A stretch of 64,000 nucleotides of DNA from Sphingomonas sp. C3-2 (GCF_033025475.1 NZ_CP130322.1:2733001-2797000), one strand, 5' to 3'. Positions 24,505-32,997 are shown, numbered from the stretch's first letter. The notes: generated by a model from the letters alone, not told the origin. Numbers and translations: made by a program.

Positions 24505-24984
24505 TTAGAAGCGAACGCCGAGGCCGAGCACCATCTGGTGGAGCTCAAGGCCGTACTGATAGTTGGTGTAGCGATATTCGAACTGGCCATAGACGTTCTT
24601 GGCAACGGCCACTTCAGCGCCTGCACCGAAGCGCGCGCCGTCGATTTCGATGCCGGTGCCGTCGATGGCGAGGTTGCTGTAGCCGGCGAGGCCGTACAGC
24701 AGCGCGTTGTTCGAGATCTTGCCGCCGACGCGTGCGACAGCCGAGAGATCGCGGCCGAAGCCGTCTTCGCTGCTGTCCTGATATTCGACGGTGCCGCCGA
24801 CGATCGCGCCGCCGATCTTGAAATCATAACCGGCGTTCACGCCATAGGTGAACACTTCGGTGCCGGCGAAATCGTCGTCCGCGAGACCGATCGTCGCGCC
24901 GACGCGCGGACCGGTGAAATCCTGGGCGAACGCAGGCGTCGAAACGGCCAGCGCCGCAACCGACGCCAGAATCATCTTCTTCAT
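24505..24984 (-). CDS. Small outer-membrane beta-barrel protein
   Basis: The 159-residue precursor has signal peptide MKKMILASVAALAVSTPAFA and an eight-strand-type barrel beginning QDFTGPRVGATIGLAD and ending MVLGLGVRF. It is a shorter paralogue of the protein at 10323-10964; both share the start of the mature part and the strand VYGQFEYRYTNY/VYAKAEYRYTDY. AGGGG lies six bases before the ATG. The upstream DNA contains GGGGTT-ATGC-AACCCC at 25062-25077, a possible operator, and a TTGCAACAA word akin to one upstream of the larger paralogue. The role is probably porin- or adhesin-like. Confidence 0.85.
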   Translation of the reverse strand: MKKMILASVAALAVSTPAFAQDFTGPRVGATIGLADDDFAGTEVFTYGVNAGYDFKIGGAIVGGTVEYQDSSEDGFGRDLSAVARVGGKISNNALLYGLAGYSNLAIDGTGIEIDGARFGAGAEVAVAKNVYGQFEYRYTNYQYGLELHQMVLGLGVRF

Positions 24985-25172
24985 TATTACCCCTATTCGG
25001 AAAATTGGGCCTGGCGCGGCAGGACGCTGCGCTACGGCCGCGGGTTCTCTAGCCGGATGAAGGGGTTATGCAACCCCGGCAAAAACGATTCGTTGCGGGG
25101 GTGTGGCGAGTTTGCAACAATGCGGGTCGTGGCTGAAAAGGCATGGATGCCGTAGCGGAAAGGGAAGGGCCT

Positions 25173-25589
25173 ATGCGTCGTCCGGTGATCATGCTTGTCA
25201 CGATGTTCGGCCTGACCGGGGGACTGACGACGACGCCGGCGCGCGCGGAGCTAGACCAGTCTGTAGGCATTTTCCGCAACCCCAAGAACAGCGTCCATAT
25301 CCGCATCCACCCCTGCGGGCAGAGCATGTGCGGCACGGTGGTGTGGGCGAATGAAAAGGCGCAGCGCGATGCGCGCGAGGGGGGCACCCCCAGGCTGATC
25401 GGCACCGAGCTGTTCAAGGGGTTCAAGCGGATCGACGCCAAAAGATGGAAGGGGCGCGTGTTCGTGCCCGATATCAACAAGACCTTTTCGGGAACCGTGA
25501 CCGTGGAAGACCAGAACACGCTGACCGGGCGTGGGTGCCTGTTTGCCGGTATCGGATGCAAATCGCAGAGCTGGACGCGGGTGGGGTGA
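25173..25589 (+). CDS. DUF2147-family secreted protein
   Basis: The 138-residue precursor has a signal peptide (MRRPVIMLVTMFGLTGGLTTTPARA). The domain shows the DUF2147 pattern: HIRIHPCGQSMCGTVVWANE, WKGRVFVPDINKTFSGTVTV and LTGRGCLFAGIGCKSQSWTRV, with paired cysteines expected to form disulfides in the periplasm. The fold is lipocalin-like in this family and the ligand is unknown. AGGGAAGGG precedes ATG 25173; an earlier ATG at 25143 would spoil the signal peptide. The YbaY-like gene follows after about 100 bp in the same direction. Confidence 0.85.
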   Translation: MRRPVIMLVTMFGLTGGLTTTPARAELDQSVGIFRNPKNSVHIRIHPCGQSMCGTVVWANEKAQRDAREGGTPRLIGTELFKGFKRIDAKRWKGRVFVPDINKTFSGTVTVEDQNTLTGRGCLFAGIGCKSQSWTRVG

Positions 25590-25693
25590 AGGCCGGATGG
25601 GCCATTGACGGGCCTGATTGCGGGCTTTGCGCGTTGGGGCGTTCAGGCGGGCGTCAGCCGCGTCCGTGCAGGGGGACGGGGAAAGGAAGATTG

Positions 25694-26128
25694 ATGAAAA
25701 AGGGCCTTATTCTCATTCCGATGCTGGCGATCCTGGGCGCGTGCGCGGCCGGCGGATCGGCGGCACCCGATACGCCGAGCACCAAGCCGGCACCCCAGAT
25801 GGTGAGCCTGAGCGGCAATGCCTTCTACCGCGAGCGCATCGCGCTGCCGCCCACCGCCGAACTGATCGTGCAGATCCGCGATGTCAGCCTGATGGATGCG
25901 CCCGCGCCGCTGATCGCCGAAACGCGCGTGAAGACCGAAGGGCGGCAGGTGCCGCTTGCCTTCACGATCGATTATGACCGCGCCAAGCTCGACCCGCGCC
26001 ACCGCTACGCCGTGTCGGCGCGGATCGAGGATGGTGGCACGCTGCGCTGGATCACCGACACGCACCATCCGCTTCCCGAACCGGGCAGCGGCCCGCTCTC
26101 GATGATGCTGGTCAGCACCGCGCGCTGA
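25694..26128 (+). CDS. YbaY-family lipoprotein
   Basis: The 144-residue precursor has a lipoprotein signal (MKKGLILIPMLAILGACAAG, lipobox LGAC). The remaining domain is the YscW/YbaY beta-sandwich: VSLSGNAFYRERIALPPTAELIVQIRDVS, then LAFTIDYDRAKLDPRHRYAVSARIED. Family members are outer-membrane lipoproteins linked to lipid or glycolipid homeostasis or act as chaperones. AAAGGAAGATTG precedes ATG 25694. The CBS gene follows with its own candidate promoter. Confidence 0.86.
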   Translation: MKKGLILIPMLAILGACAAGGSAAPDTPSTKPAPQMVSLSGNAFYRERIALPPTAELIVQIRDVSLMDAPAPLIAETRVKTEGRQVPLAFTIDYDRAKLDPRHRYAVSARIEDGGTLRWITDTHHPLPEPGSGPLSMMLVSTAR

Positions 26129-26149
26129 CCGATTCCGGTGCCGGCGCGG

Positions 26150-26175
26150 GGAACCGTTTCGCCGGCACCGACATT
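26150..26175 (+). promoter_or_regulatory. EcfG-like promoter before the CBS gene
   Basis: GGAAC (26150-26154) is followed after 17 bases by CATT (26172-26175), one base off CGTT. The CBS start is 31 bp downstream. Confidence 0.4.
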
Positions 26176-26205
26176 CTTCCTTCGGCCCGACGAAGGAGAA
26201 GACCC

Positions 26206-26637
26206 ATGCGCGTGCGCGAGATGATGACGGCCGACGTCCGCACGATCGATGCCGAGGAAACGCTGCAGGACGCCGCCACGCTGATGGCCGAGATCGATGC
26301 GGGCATCTTGCCGGTGGCGCATCACGAAAAGCTGGTGGGGATGATCACCGACCGCGACATCGCGATCCGCGGCGTGGCGCGGGGGCGCGGCGCCGACACG
26401 CTGGTGCAGGACGTGATGAGCCAGGAGGTGAAATATTGCTTCGACGATGACGAGGTGGACCTGGTGCTCGCCCATATGGCGGAAAGCCAGATCCGCCGCC
26501 TCCCCGTGCTCGACCGCGACAAGCGGCTGGTGGGGGTGATCTCGATCGGCGACATAGCGCTGGGCGGCGAACCCCGCCGCGTCGGCAAGGTGCTGGGCGA
26601 TATCGCGAGACCGAGCGCGCTGCATTCGCAGTCTTGA
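26206..26637 (+). CDS. Two-CBS-domain protein
   Basis: The 143-residue protein consists of a tandem CBS pair (Bateman module): MRVREMMTADVRTIDAEETL with GILPVAHHEKLVGMITDRDIAIR in the first, and VQDVMSQEVKYCFDDDEVD with RRLPVLDRDKRLVGVISIGDIAL in the second. Such modules bind adenine nucleotides and usually regulate other enzymes; stand-alone copies are common in stress regulons. GAAGGAGAAG precedes the ATG. An EcfG-like promoter upstream supports a stress role. Confidence 0.92.
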   Translation: MRVREMMTADVRTIDAEETLQDAATLMAEIDAGILPVAHHEKLVGMITDRDIAIRGVARGRGADTLVQDVMSQEVKYCFDDDEVDLVLAHMAESQIRRLPVLDRDKRLVGVISIGDIALGGEPRRVGKVLGDIARPSALHSQS

Positions 26638-26994
26638 GGGGGTGGGGGCAGCCGCTACTGAGGCGTCGCTGGCTAATGGCAGCGCTTGGCCGATAGTGGA
26701 ATGTCGGGTTCGGAATCTGAGCGTAGCGAGAGCTGCCGCTCGCGCAGCGTTCCCTACCGACCAGCATACGCGGTCGCGATAACGCGCCGAGAATGTCAGC
26801 CAAAGCCAGAAGAGTCCGTTCGCAACGCTGTTAGTTTCCGGCTACCTACTGACGGCAGCATAGTATGCGGCAAGCCCAGTAGCCCTGCCTCGGCCCACGC
26901 CCCCTTTCCTCCGCGCCCCTCCGGCACTCATAACGAAACTGCTGTGGTACGGTCATTTTCTACTTTCTAGTGCGCGCCGGTCTGAGCACCGCTC
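26638..26994. other. Gene-free stretch at the edge of a lower-GC insert
   Basis: No convincing gene is present; the only open frames are short and lack ribosome sites. GC content falls compared with the CBS gene and stays low through 29.2 kb. I found no tRNA, direct repeat or transposase fragment to mark an integration end. The stretch contains the 3' flank of the minus-strand cassette. Confidence 0.5.
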
Positions 26995-28200
26995 TTAATG
27001 CACCTGAAAATTAATGGGGTTAAGCAAGACCCACCTGCGTCCACGCCGCTCCAAAGTCCCACTGACCTCGACCGCGCGACCGGCTGCGTGGGCCTCAACG
27101 GCTTTGAGATACTCTGCCGGGTTAAGTGAGGCGCGAACCGCTATGTCCCCGGTCGCTTCACTGGACCACAAGATCGCAACCTCTCGGTCCCCCATCATAT
27201 CCATAAGGTCCGATGGGTCAGCCTGAGAGGCAAGCCGAATGACACGGCCAAATACCGTCTCCTCCCATGATGAAACACGGGAACGCAGCACCTTTGCAGC
27301 TTCTCGCACAGCCTCGACCTGGCGCGGACCAACCATAAAATGCTCGGGACCGGCGTGGATTGCCTCTGCGCCCTTCCATTCGGGACTAAAAGAGAAATCG
27401 AAAACGATGCCGCTCGGAGAAGTGCCATCGACCAAGGTAGCCAACTGCTCGCACACATTTGCACTAAAGCCAGTCTTGATGGTGTCCGTGATCGGATCGG
27501 TACTGTCAATCAAAACAGCTTTCGATACCGCTTCAAGGCCGCGGGCAAAGCGCTTGATTACCCTACGCTCGAAAGGGGGCGCGGGGTCGATTCCAGGTAA
27601 GGCGGATTGAATTGCCGGTTCAATCGGGGATTCTACAGTGAAACCAAAACTGCCCCTGAAAGTGTGACCAAACCGGCACCGATTAGCGTAATCTGACGCC
27701 TCCTTTTTCGTCCGCAGGAAGTAGGGCAGGGGTTCTAGCTCGGTGTGCGCCGTAGCTGCCAGAATACTACGGATGCCGAGCACGAAGTTCTGCGCCATTT
27801 CTAAGCGGATTGAGTCATCGACCACCAAAGCATCAGGGATGCGAGACCGCAACACGTCGAACGCGACCTCCCGTATGGAGCGCGCAACGTCTAACTCGGC
27901 CCGGTCCTCGATAGCTGAGAGGGCGTCTATAACACGCGATACCTGCGAAGCATATTCAGAGGAACTGACGCTGTTTGGGACAACCAGCTCTATCCCACTC
28001 AAATCCGATGTTCCTGAGACGAATACCTCAAAGTTTCGGTTCCCTCCGGTTCGGTTTCCCAAGAGCGCATGGGCAACTGACTTCTCTGAGGAGGCTGAGA
28101 CTGCGGACGACGCACGGACATGCCAGCCCGTCGCCACCAGGTATCGCCGGAGCATGTCCAACGGGACTGAACCGGGGCCAGTTTCGCGGAAATCCATCAT
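26995..28200 (-). CDS. Unknown protein paired with the DUF4365 gene
   Basis: The 401-residue protein has no signal peptide or membrane helix. Visible features are a Ser-rich N-terminal part, RCRFGHTFRGSFGFTVESPI near residue 180, a helical middle, and a C-terminal 90 residues ending VEVSGTLERRGRRWVLLNPINFQVH that could be a small beta barrel. I recognise no family. Its ATG (28200) overlaps the stop of the DUF4365 gene by four bases (ATGA), so the pair is translationally coupled. Base composition is below that of the chromosome around it. It may be the partner, sensor or regulator of the nuclease-like protein. Confidence 0.72.
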   Translation of the reverse strand: MMDFRETGPGSVPLDMLRRYLVATGWHVRASSAVSASSEKSVAHALLGNRTGGNRNFEVFVSGTSDLSGIELVVPNSVSSSEYASQVSRVIDALSAIEDRAELDVARSIREVAFDVLRSRIPDALVVDDSIRLEMAQNFVLGIRSILAATAHTELEPLPYFLRTKKEASDYANRCRFGHTFRGSFGFTVESPIEPAIQSALPGIDPAPPFERRVIKRFARGLEAVSKAVLIDSTDPITDTIKTGFSANVCEQLATLVDGTSPSGIVFDFSFSPEWKGAEAIHAGPEHFMVGPRQVEAVREAAKVLRSRVSSWEETVFGRVIRLASQADPSDLMDMMGDREVAILWSSEATGDIAVRASLNPAEYLKAVEAHAAGRAVEVSGTLERRGRRWVLLNPINFQVH

Positions 28201-28721
28201 GCCGCTTGCTCCTCTCGCCGCGACTTCTCCGCTGCCAGTAGATCAATGAGACTATCCGGCGTCAAAAGCTGACCCAAAGGGATTTTGATGCGCTTGGTGG
28301 AGTTCTCATTGCCGACCACTGAGCCTTGGAACGTGTGATAGAAGCAGCAATTGCGCAGAGTCGTAAGTTCGTTCGTTACGGAGTGCCAGTGAGTGGTATC
28401 CTTGGGGAGACAGAGGAGCACGAGAATTAGCGTCGTTTCAGCTGGAGTTCTCGAAACGATGTCGTTGTAAGCTTTGGACTCAAGATCGTAGATAACTTCG
28501 TCGTCTTTAATCTCCCAATTGACCGTCGATTTCGCTTGAAAGTCGAGGCCAAAGCCGGAAACGACGCGCCTAGTGCCGCGATGGACAACGGTGTTAAAGC
28601 TGCCATCGACGCCGTAGTCGTGGACATGGGCTTTACCCAGCAATACCCCGGCCGACGCGCAAATGGCGTAGACGTGCGCTGCGCACAGGTTCTCCTTGGT
28701 ATGTTCGACAGTTATCGGCAC
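28197..28721 (-). CDS. DUF4365-domain protein (PD-(D/E)xK nuclease-like)
   Basis: The 174-residue protein resembles the DUF4365 family. An N-terminal helix with Glu10 (KENLCAAHVYAICASAG) is followed by HDYGVDGSF with Asp39 and LDFQAKST with Asp60, Gln62 and Lys64. This is the (E)-D-(D)QxK arrangement of restriction-type nuclease folds. Family members recur in defence islands, usually with a partner gene. The GTG start at 28721 has AGGGGGTG upstream. It is the first gene of a two-gene operon in lower-GC DNA. A nuclease role is inferred from the motif, not shown. Confidence 0.78.
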   Translation of the reverse strand: MPITVEHTKENLCAAHVYAICASAGVLLGKAHVHDYGVDGSFNTVVHRGTRRVVSGFGLDFQAKSTVNWEIKDDEVIYDLESKAYNDIVSRTPAETTLILVLLCLPKDTTHWHSVTNELTTLRNCCFYHTFQGSVVGNENSTKRIKIPLGQLLTPDSLIDLLAAEKSRREEQAA

Positions 28722-29212
28722 CTAACGCTTTCACCCCCTGCATAGCGCGGACCTTTTTTGCTGGATAGCCAAAGCTTTGGACAAGTCAAACAGCTCTAGG
28801 CGCACAGCAACCCTCGCACACGTCTGAACGACTGGCTGCTTGTAGGACAAGTGCCAAACCGCTGGCGCGGGGATGGTCCTTGTGTGAATGTCCGGTTTGG
28901 AGCGCCGTGATCGAAACATTAAGCGACCGGGATGGGCGCAATTTGGACTAACGCTTGGTTGCGTTAGACCTCAGTACTGCTCTCCAACCTCCGAATTTAT
29001 CCACAAACCCAAAACCACCAAAAATCCTCCGCCCCGTGCAACCATTTGCACGGCCGGATGTTTTCCTTGTGGATGCCGAGACCCGAGCAAACTGCCCCGC
29101 TACGGCGGGGCGTCTTTTATCCGGCGTAGATGAGGCGCGGGGGCGGGGACTCAGGAGAATTACCCGCGGTTTTTCCGTGTGCGGCAATCCCCGTAAAGAC
29201 CGATAATATCGC
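28722..29212. other. Gene-free, lower-GC region between cassette and sRNA candidate
   Basis: I see no supported coding frame. The region holds a hairpin CCGTGCAA-N3-TTTGCACGG near 29034-29053, a terminator at 29094-29117 and AT-rich words near 28980-29030. It probably contains the promoter of the DUF4365 operon (minus strand) and remnants of acquired DNA. Confidence 0.5.
29094..29117 (+). terminator. Terminator hairpin
   Basis: GCCCCGC pairs with GCGGGGC around a TACG loop and is followed by GTCTTTT. No plus-strand gene ends here, so it may end a short transcript or be a relic. Confidence 0.6.
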
Positions 29213-29279
29213 GGGCGTGGCTCCTCCCCTCAGCCACGGAAGCTGGCCCCGTTCCACCCCTCTTGAACGGGGCCGTTTT
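29213..29279 (+). ncRNA. Candidate small RNA with CCUCCCC loop
   Basis: A 7-bp stem CGTGGCT/AGCCACG (29216-29238) exposes the loop CCTCCCCTC. It is followed by a perfect 10-bp terminator stem GGCCCCGTTC/GAACGGGGCC (29245-29274) and GTTTTT. A GATAATAT word at 29202-29209 could be the -10. Pyrimidine loops that can pair with Shine-Dalgarno sequences plus a terminator stem are the build of many alphaproteobacterial trans-acting sRNAs. No coding gene ends on this strand. Confidence 0.55.
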
Positions 29280-29287
29280 TCGGCCCG

Positions 29288-29734
29288 TCAGGCGGGGACG
29301 GCGACGAGCAGGTGATCGCTCAGATCGCCCTTCAGATCGAGCATCGAATAGTCGCGAAAGGCGAAGCGCCAGCTGCCGTCCACGCGTTCGAACCGATCAT
29401 GATAGCGCCCGGCGGCGATGACCTGGAGCGGGACGACATCGGTTGCCTGCAGCACGGTGTAATAGGAGCGGCAGGTGGCGGTGTCGGCGGCCTCGTTGAC
29501 CTCGACGATCGGGTTGGTGACGACATGCTTGGTGCGCGGCGTGCCGCAGGGGTGGATCTTCACGAAACGGTGCCACTGATCGAGCATCTCTTCATGGCCG
29601 AGCAGCCCGTCGGCCGCGCCCGATTTCATCTTGGCGTGGCGGAACATGGCGGCGACCGCCGTCAGGTCGCCGGCGTCCATCAGTTCGGCATAGCGGTAGA
29701 GCAGGTTGGTGATCTGGGTGGCGCTGTGGGTCAT
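29288..29734 (-). CDS. SnoaL-like (NTF2-fold) protein
   Basis: The 148-residue protein has the cone-shaped NTF2/SnoaL fold pattern: an N-terminal helix pair (ITNLLYRYAELMDAGDLTAVAAMFRHA), then beta strands KHVVTNPIVEVN, ATCRSYYTVLQA and AAGRYHDRFERVDGSWRFAFRDYSM. Family members bind or isomerise small hydrophobic compounds such as steroids and polyketides, and often sit in catabolic clusters. Stop and start are 57 bp from the reductase gene upstream in the same direction, suggesting one operon. Confidence 0.85.
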   Translation of the reverse strand: MTHSATQITNLLYRYAELMDAGDLTAVAAMFRHAKMKSGAADGLLGHEEMLDQWHRFVKIHPCGTPRTKHVVTNPIVEVNEAADTATCRSYYTVLQATDVVPLQVIAAGRYHDRFERVDGSWRFAFRDYSMLDLKGDLSDHLLVAVPA

Positions 29735-29791
29735 GGGCTAACGCTTTCTGTTGCGGCCCGACGCATAAGGCCGGGCCTGTGATGGCGGATA

Positions 29792-31912
29792 TCAGGCGAG
29801 GAGTTCGGCGACCTTGTCGGTGGCGCCGCGCATGGCCCCCTCGATATAGCCGACGCCGGTGCCGTCGCCGATTTCATGGACGGTGAGACCGGCGGCGCGC
29901 AGCGCATCGGCGAGGCTGGAATCGCCGTGCGCGCCCGCCGCGACGATGACATGATCGGCGGCCGCCGAGCGGGCCGTCCCCTCGCCATCGGTGAACTGGA
30001 CCGCGCCCTCGACGATGCGGATGTCCTTGGCGGCGGGGAAAAGTTCGACCCCGTGTTCGCGCAGTTCGACGAGCATCCGCATGCGGCGGACCAGCTGAAG
30101 CCCGCCGCCAAAGCGCGGAGCCTCCCCCACCACGGTGACGCGGCGATCGCGCTCGACGAGGAATTCGGCGAGTTCGAGCCCGACGAGTTCGCCGCCGATG
30201 ATGACGATGTTCTTGCCGAGCGGCATCCAGGTCTTGGTGGCCTTGCGGACGAAATCGAGATTGGCGGTGGCGCCGGTGGCGGCGCCCACCTTGGTCGCGA
30301 TGCGCGTTGCCCAGCTCGTTTTCGACTTCAGCGCATCCGAGCTTTCGCCGAGCATCATGCGGCGCATATCGTCGCCGCTGAACACGTGCGAGAGGTTGCC
30401 GCCCGGAATGGGGGGCATATCGCGCCGCGCGCCGGTGGCGACGATCACGGTATCGGCGCCGAGCGCGGCGATCAGCTCGGGCGTCGCCTCGGTCTTGAGG
30501 CGGACATCGACCTTCGAGCCCTCGATCTGGCGGCGCAGCCAGTGCATCAGCCGCTCATTGGGTTCATAGGCGAGGCCCGCAAAGCGCAGCGTGCCGCCCA
30601 GACGATCCGATTTCTCGATCAGCGTGACGCGCTGGCCCGCGCGGTCGAGCCGGCGCGCCGCCTCCATCCCGGCGGGGCCGCCGCCGATGACGACGAAATG
30701 GCCGCCCGGCGCCGCACGCGGGGCCACGACCTGAAATTCGCGGCCCAGCTCGCTGTTCACCGCGCAGCGCACCGGCTCGCGGATATAGGCGGTGCTGACG
30801 CAGGTGTAGCAATAGATGCAGGGGCGGATATCGGCTTCGCTGTCGGCGGCGAGCTTGTTGGGAAGATGCGGATCGGCAAGGACCTTGCGGCCCATGGCGA
30901 GGAAGTCGAAATCGCCCTTGGCGAGCCCGTGCTCGGCCGAGGGCGGCTCGACCCGGCCCGAGGCGATGATCGGCAGCTTCACCACTTCGCGGATCCTGGC
31001 GGCGGCGGGCAGGTTGAAATCGGGTTCGTGCGGGATGTTCGATCCCGAATGGAGCTTGCCCTGGCCGACATTGTGATAGGCGGTGACGGTGATCGCATCG
31101 GCGCCGGCGGCCTCCACCCAGGGCGCGACGATGCGCGCATCGTCGATCGTGATGCCATCGGGCTTGCCGAGTTCGCGGGAATCGAGCTTCAGCCACACCG
31201 CCATGTCGGGGCCGGCGGCCTCGCGCACCGCGCGGACAACCTCCAGCGTCAGCCGCGCGCGGTTTTCGAGCGGGCCGCCATAGCCATCGGTGCGGCGGTT
31301 CGAGGCGGGCGACATGAAGGATGAGAGCAGATAGCCGTGCCCGCCGTGGATTTCGACGCCGTCGAAACCGGCCTGCCGCGCGCGCGCCGCGCCCTCGGCA
31401 AACCAGCGGACGACCTGCTGGATGTCGGCTTCCTCGAGCACCTTGATCTGCGGCACGGGGCCACCGGCAAAGGCGGCCAGTTCTTCGGGCAGAAACGCCT
31501 CGACGAAATCGCCCGCCACGGGCTTGGGCAGCGAAGGCGCCCAGAGCGGATGGCCCTCGGTGGCCGAATAGCCGGCGACGAGCCCGCCATGATGGAGCTG
31601 CGCCGCGATCTTGGCGCCGTGCGCATGGACCGCATCGGTGAGCTTGCGCAGCCCCGGAATGAAGCGATCGTCGGAAATCGCGGTCTGGTTGGGCATCACC
31701 GCGCCCACCGGCCAGGCGACGCCGCTGACCCCCATGATGATGAGGCCCGCGCCGCCCTTTGCCTGTTCCTCGTGATAGGCGATCAGGCGATCGCTGACCG
31801 TGCCGTCCGCGTTGGACAGGCTGACGCCCATTGCGGTCACGATGATGCGATTGCGCACGCTGATCGGCCCGATTTTTCCTTCGGACAGAAGATGGGGATA
31901 GGCGGATGGCAT
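29792..31912 (-). CDS. Old-yellow-enzyme / 2,4-dienoyl-CoA reductase-type oxidoreductase
   Basis: The 706-residue flavoenzyme has an FMN TIM barrel (about 1-350; GRIGPISVRN-like start, EIHGGHGYLLSSFMSPASNRRTD). A [4Fe-4S] cluster site follows near 360-380 (RPCIYCYTCVSTAYIREPVRCAVN), then an FAD/NAD(P)H domain (HFVVIGGGPAGMEAARRLDRAG near 400, NIVIIGGELVGLELAEFL further on). This is the layout of 2,4-dienoyl-CoA reductase, trimethylamine dehydrogenase and bile-acid/steroid ene-reductases: it reduces activated C=C bonds. ATG 31912 has GAGAGGA upstream. It is divergent from the metallo-hydrolase gene with a palindrome between them. Confidence 0.92.
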   Translation of the reverse strand: MPSAYPHLLSEGKIGPISVRNRIIVTAMGVSLSNADGTVSDRLIAYHEEQAKGGAGLIIMGVSGVAWPVGAVMPNQTAISDDRFIPGLRKLTDAVHAHGAKIAAQLHHGGLVAGYSATEGHPLWAPSLPKPVAGDFVEAFLPEELAAFAGGPVPQIKVLEEADIQQVVRWFAEGAARARQAGFDGVEIHGGHGYLLSSFMSPASNRRTDGYGGPLENRARLTLEVVRAVREAAGPDMAVWLKLDSRELGKPDGITIDDARIVAPWVEAAGADAITVTAYHNVGQGKLHSGSNIPHEPDFNLPAAARIREVVKLPIIASGRVEPPSAEHGLAKGDFDFLAMGRKVLADPHLPNKLAADSEADIRPCIYCYTCVSTAYIREPVRCAVNSELGREFQVVAPRAAPGGHFVVIGGGPAGMEAARRLDRAGQRVTLIEKSDRLGGTLRFAGLAYEPNERLMHWLRRQIEGSKVDVRLKTEATPELIAALGADTVIVATGARRDMPPIPGGNLSHVFSGDDMRRMMLGESSDALKSKTSWATRIATKVGAATGATANLDFVRKATKTWMPLGKNIVIIGGELVGLELAEFLVERDRRVTVVGEAPRFGGGLQLVRRMRMLVELREHGVELFPAAKDIRIVEGAVQFTDGEGTARSAAADHVIVAAGAHGDSSLADALRAAGLTVHEIGDGTGVGYIEGAMRGATDKVAELLA

Positions 31913-31979
31913 TGGGGTATTTTCCTCTCGGTTCTCGATCACGGCGCGGCTTTGAGTCGGCGCCTTTTGCCCCAAGGGA

Positions 31980-31998
31980 CCATACGGAATGTATGGTG
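31980..31998. promoter_or_regulatory. Palindromic operator in a divergent promoter region
   Basis: ACCATAC-GGAAT-GTATGGT is a perfect 7-bp inverted repeat with a five-base spacer, midway between the divergent reductase (31912) and hydrolase (32058) starts. Size and symmetry fit a TetR- or MarR-type repressor. No regulator gene adjoins it. Confidence 0.55.
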
Positions 31999-32057
31999 TC
32001 CAGAGCGCAAATCGGCGATGATCGCGCGACAACAGCAAAAGACAAAGGGAGTGGAAA

Positions 32058-32948
32058 ATGCCCGACAGGCAGAAGGGTTTGCGGCGCGTTGCGATGGGAG
32101 CGGTGGCCGGATTGGCGGCGATGACGGCCTTGGTGGCACCGGCTGGCGCGGCACCGGACAAGGGGGCGGACAAGGCGGCGAACATCGCGCTGTGGCGGCT
32201 GGAATGCGGGCATGTGCGCAATGCCGATCTCGACATGTTTTCCGATGCGGGCGCGCTGCAAGGCAAGCGCAAGGACCTTGTCATCAGTTGTTACCTGATC
32301 CGCCACGGCGCGGATTACATGCTGTGGGATGCGGGCTTTGGCGCCGAGCTGGCGGGACGCGCGGTGGAATCGCCGCCGGGGATTGTTTCCAGCATGAAAC
32401 GCACGCTGGTGGATCAGCTGGCCGAGATCGGGGTGAAACCCGAACAGGTCCGCTATCTGGGTATCAGCCACATGCATTACGACCATATCAGCCAGGCGCC
32501 GAGCTTTGCGGGCGCGACGCTGCTTTTGGGCGCCGAGGACATGAAGACGATGGCGGCGGACCCCAAGGGCATTCCGCTGCTGGAGCCCGAACGGCTTGCC
32601 CCCTGGCTGAAGGGCGGCGCGCCCAAGATCGCGGTCGAGGGCGATCATGACGTGTTCGGCGACGGCAGCGTGACGATGATGGCGCTGCCCGGCCATACGC
32701 ACGGCCATCATGGCTTGCTGGTGAAGCTGGCGGAGAAGGGCCCGGTGCTGTTGACTGGCGACCTCTATCATGTCGCAGATCAGGTGCCGCTCCAAGCGGT
32801 GCCGCGTTTCAACGCCGATGCGGCGAAGACGACCGAAAGTCAGAAGCGCTTTGCCCAGATTGCCAGGGACAAGGGCGCGACCGTGATCATCCAGCACGAA
32901 CCCGGCGACGTCGCCAAGCTGCCGGTATTTCCCGAAGCGGCGAAATAA
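32058..32948 (+). CDS. Exported metallo-beta-lactamase-fold hydrolase (lactonase-like)
   Basis: The 296-residue precursor has an export signal (MPDRQKGLRRVAMGAVAGLAAMTALVAPAGAA). The dinuclear zinc motif HMHYDH lies near residue 138, with further ligands in PGHTHGHHG, LTGDLYH and IIQHEPGD. The architecture and length resemble acyl-homoserine-lactone lactonases (AttM/AiiA type) but a signal peptide is present, so it acts outside the cytoplasm. It could open a lactone or ester in the neighbouring catabolic pathway or quench quorum signals. GGGAGTGGAAA lies before the ATG. A hairpin follows at 32968. Confidence 0.86.
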   Translation: MPDRQKGLRRVAMGAVAGLAAMTALVAPAGAAPDKGADKAANIALWRLECGHVRNADLDMFSDAGALQGKRKDLVISCYLIRHGADYMLWDAGFGAELAGRAVESPPGIVSSMKRTLVDQLAEIGVKPEQVRYLGISHMHYDHISQAPSFAGATLLLGAEDMKTMAADPKGIPLLEPERLAPWLKGGAPKIAVEGDHDVFGDGSVTMMALPGHTHGHHGLLVKLAEKGPVLLTGDLYHVADQVPLQAVPRFNADAAKTTESQKRFAQIARDKGATVIIQHEPGDVAKLPVFPEAAK

Positions 32949-32967
32949 TAGCGAGAGAGCGAAGAGT

Positions 32968-32997
32968 GACCGGGCCTGCAAGGGAACAGGCCCGGTC
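32968..32997. terminator. Hairpin after the metallo-hydrolase gene
   Basis: GACCGGGCCTG and CAGGCCCGGTC form an 11-bp perfect stem with an eight-base loop, 20 bp after the stop. No T-run follows, so termination is less certain. Confidence 0.5.

Noticed and set aside
26638-26994. Integration site or insertion-sequence remnant at the edge of the low-GC insert
   Set aside because: No inverted repeats, transposase fragment, tRNA end or direct repeat could be seen by eye.
29094-29250. tRNA, tmRNA or other classic RNA gene between the cassette and the SnoaL-like gene
   Set aside because: No cloverleaf, T-loop word or tmRNA/RNase P landmarks were found; only terminator-type hairpins.
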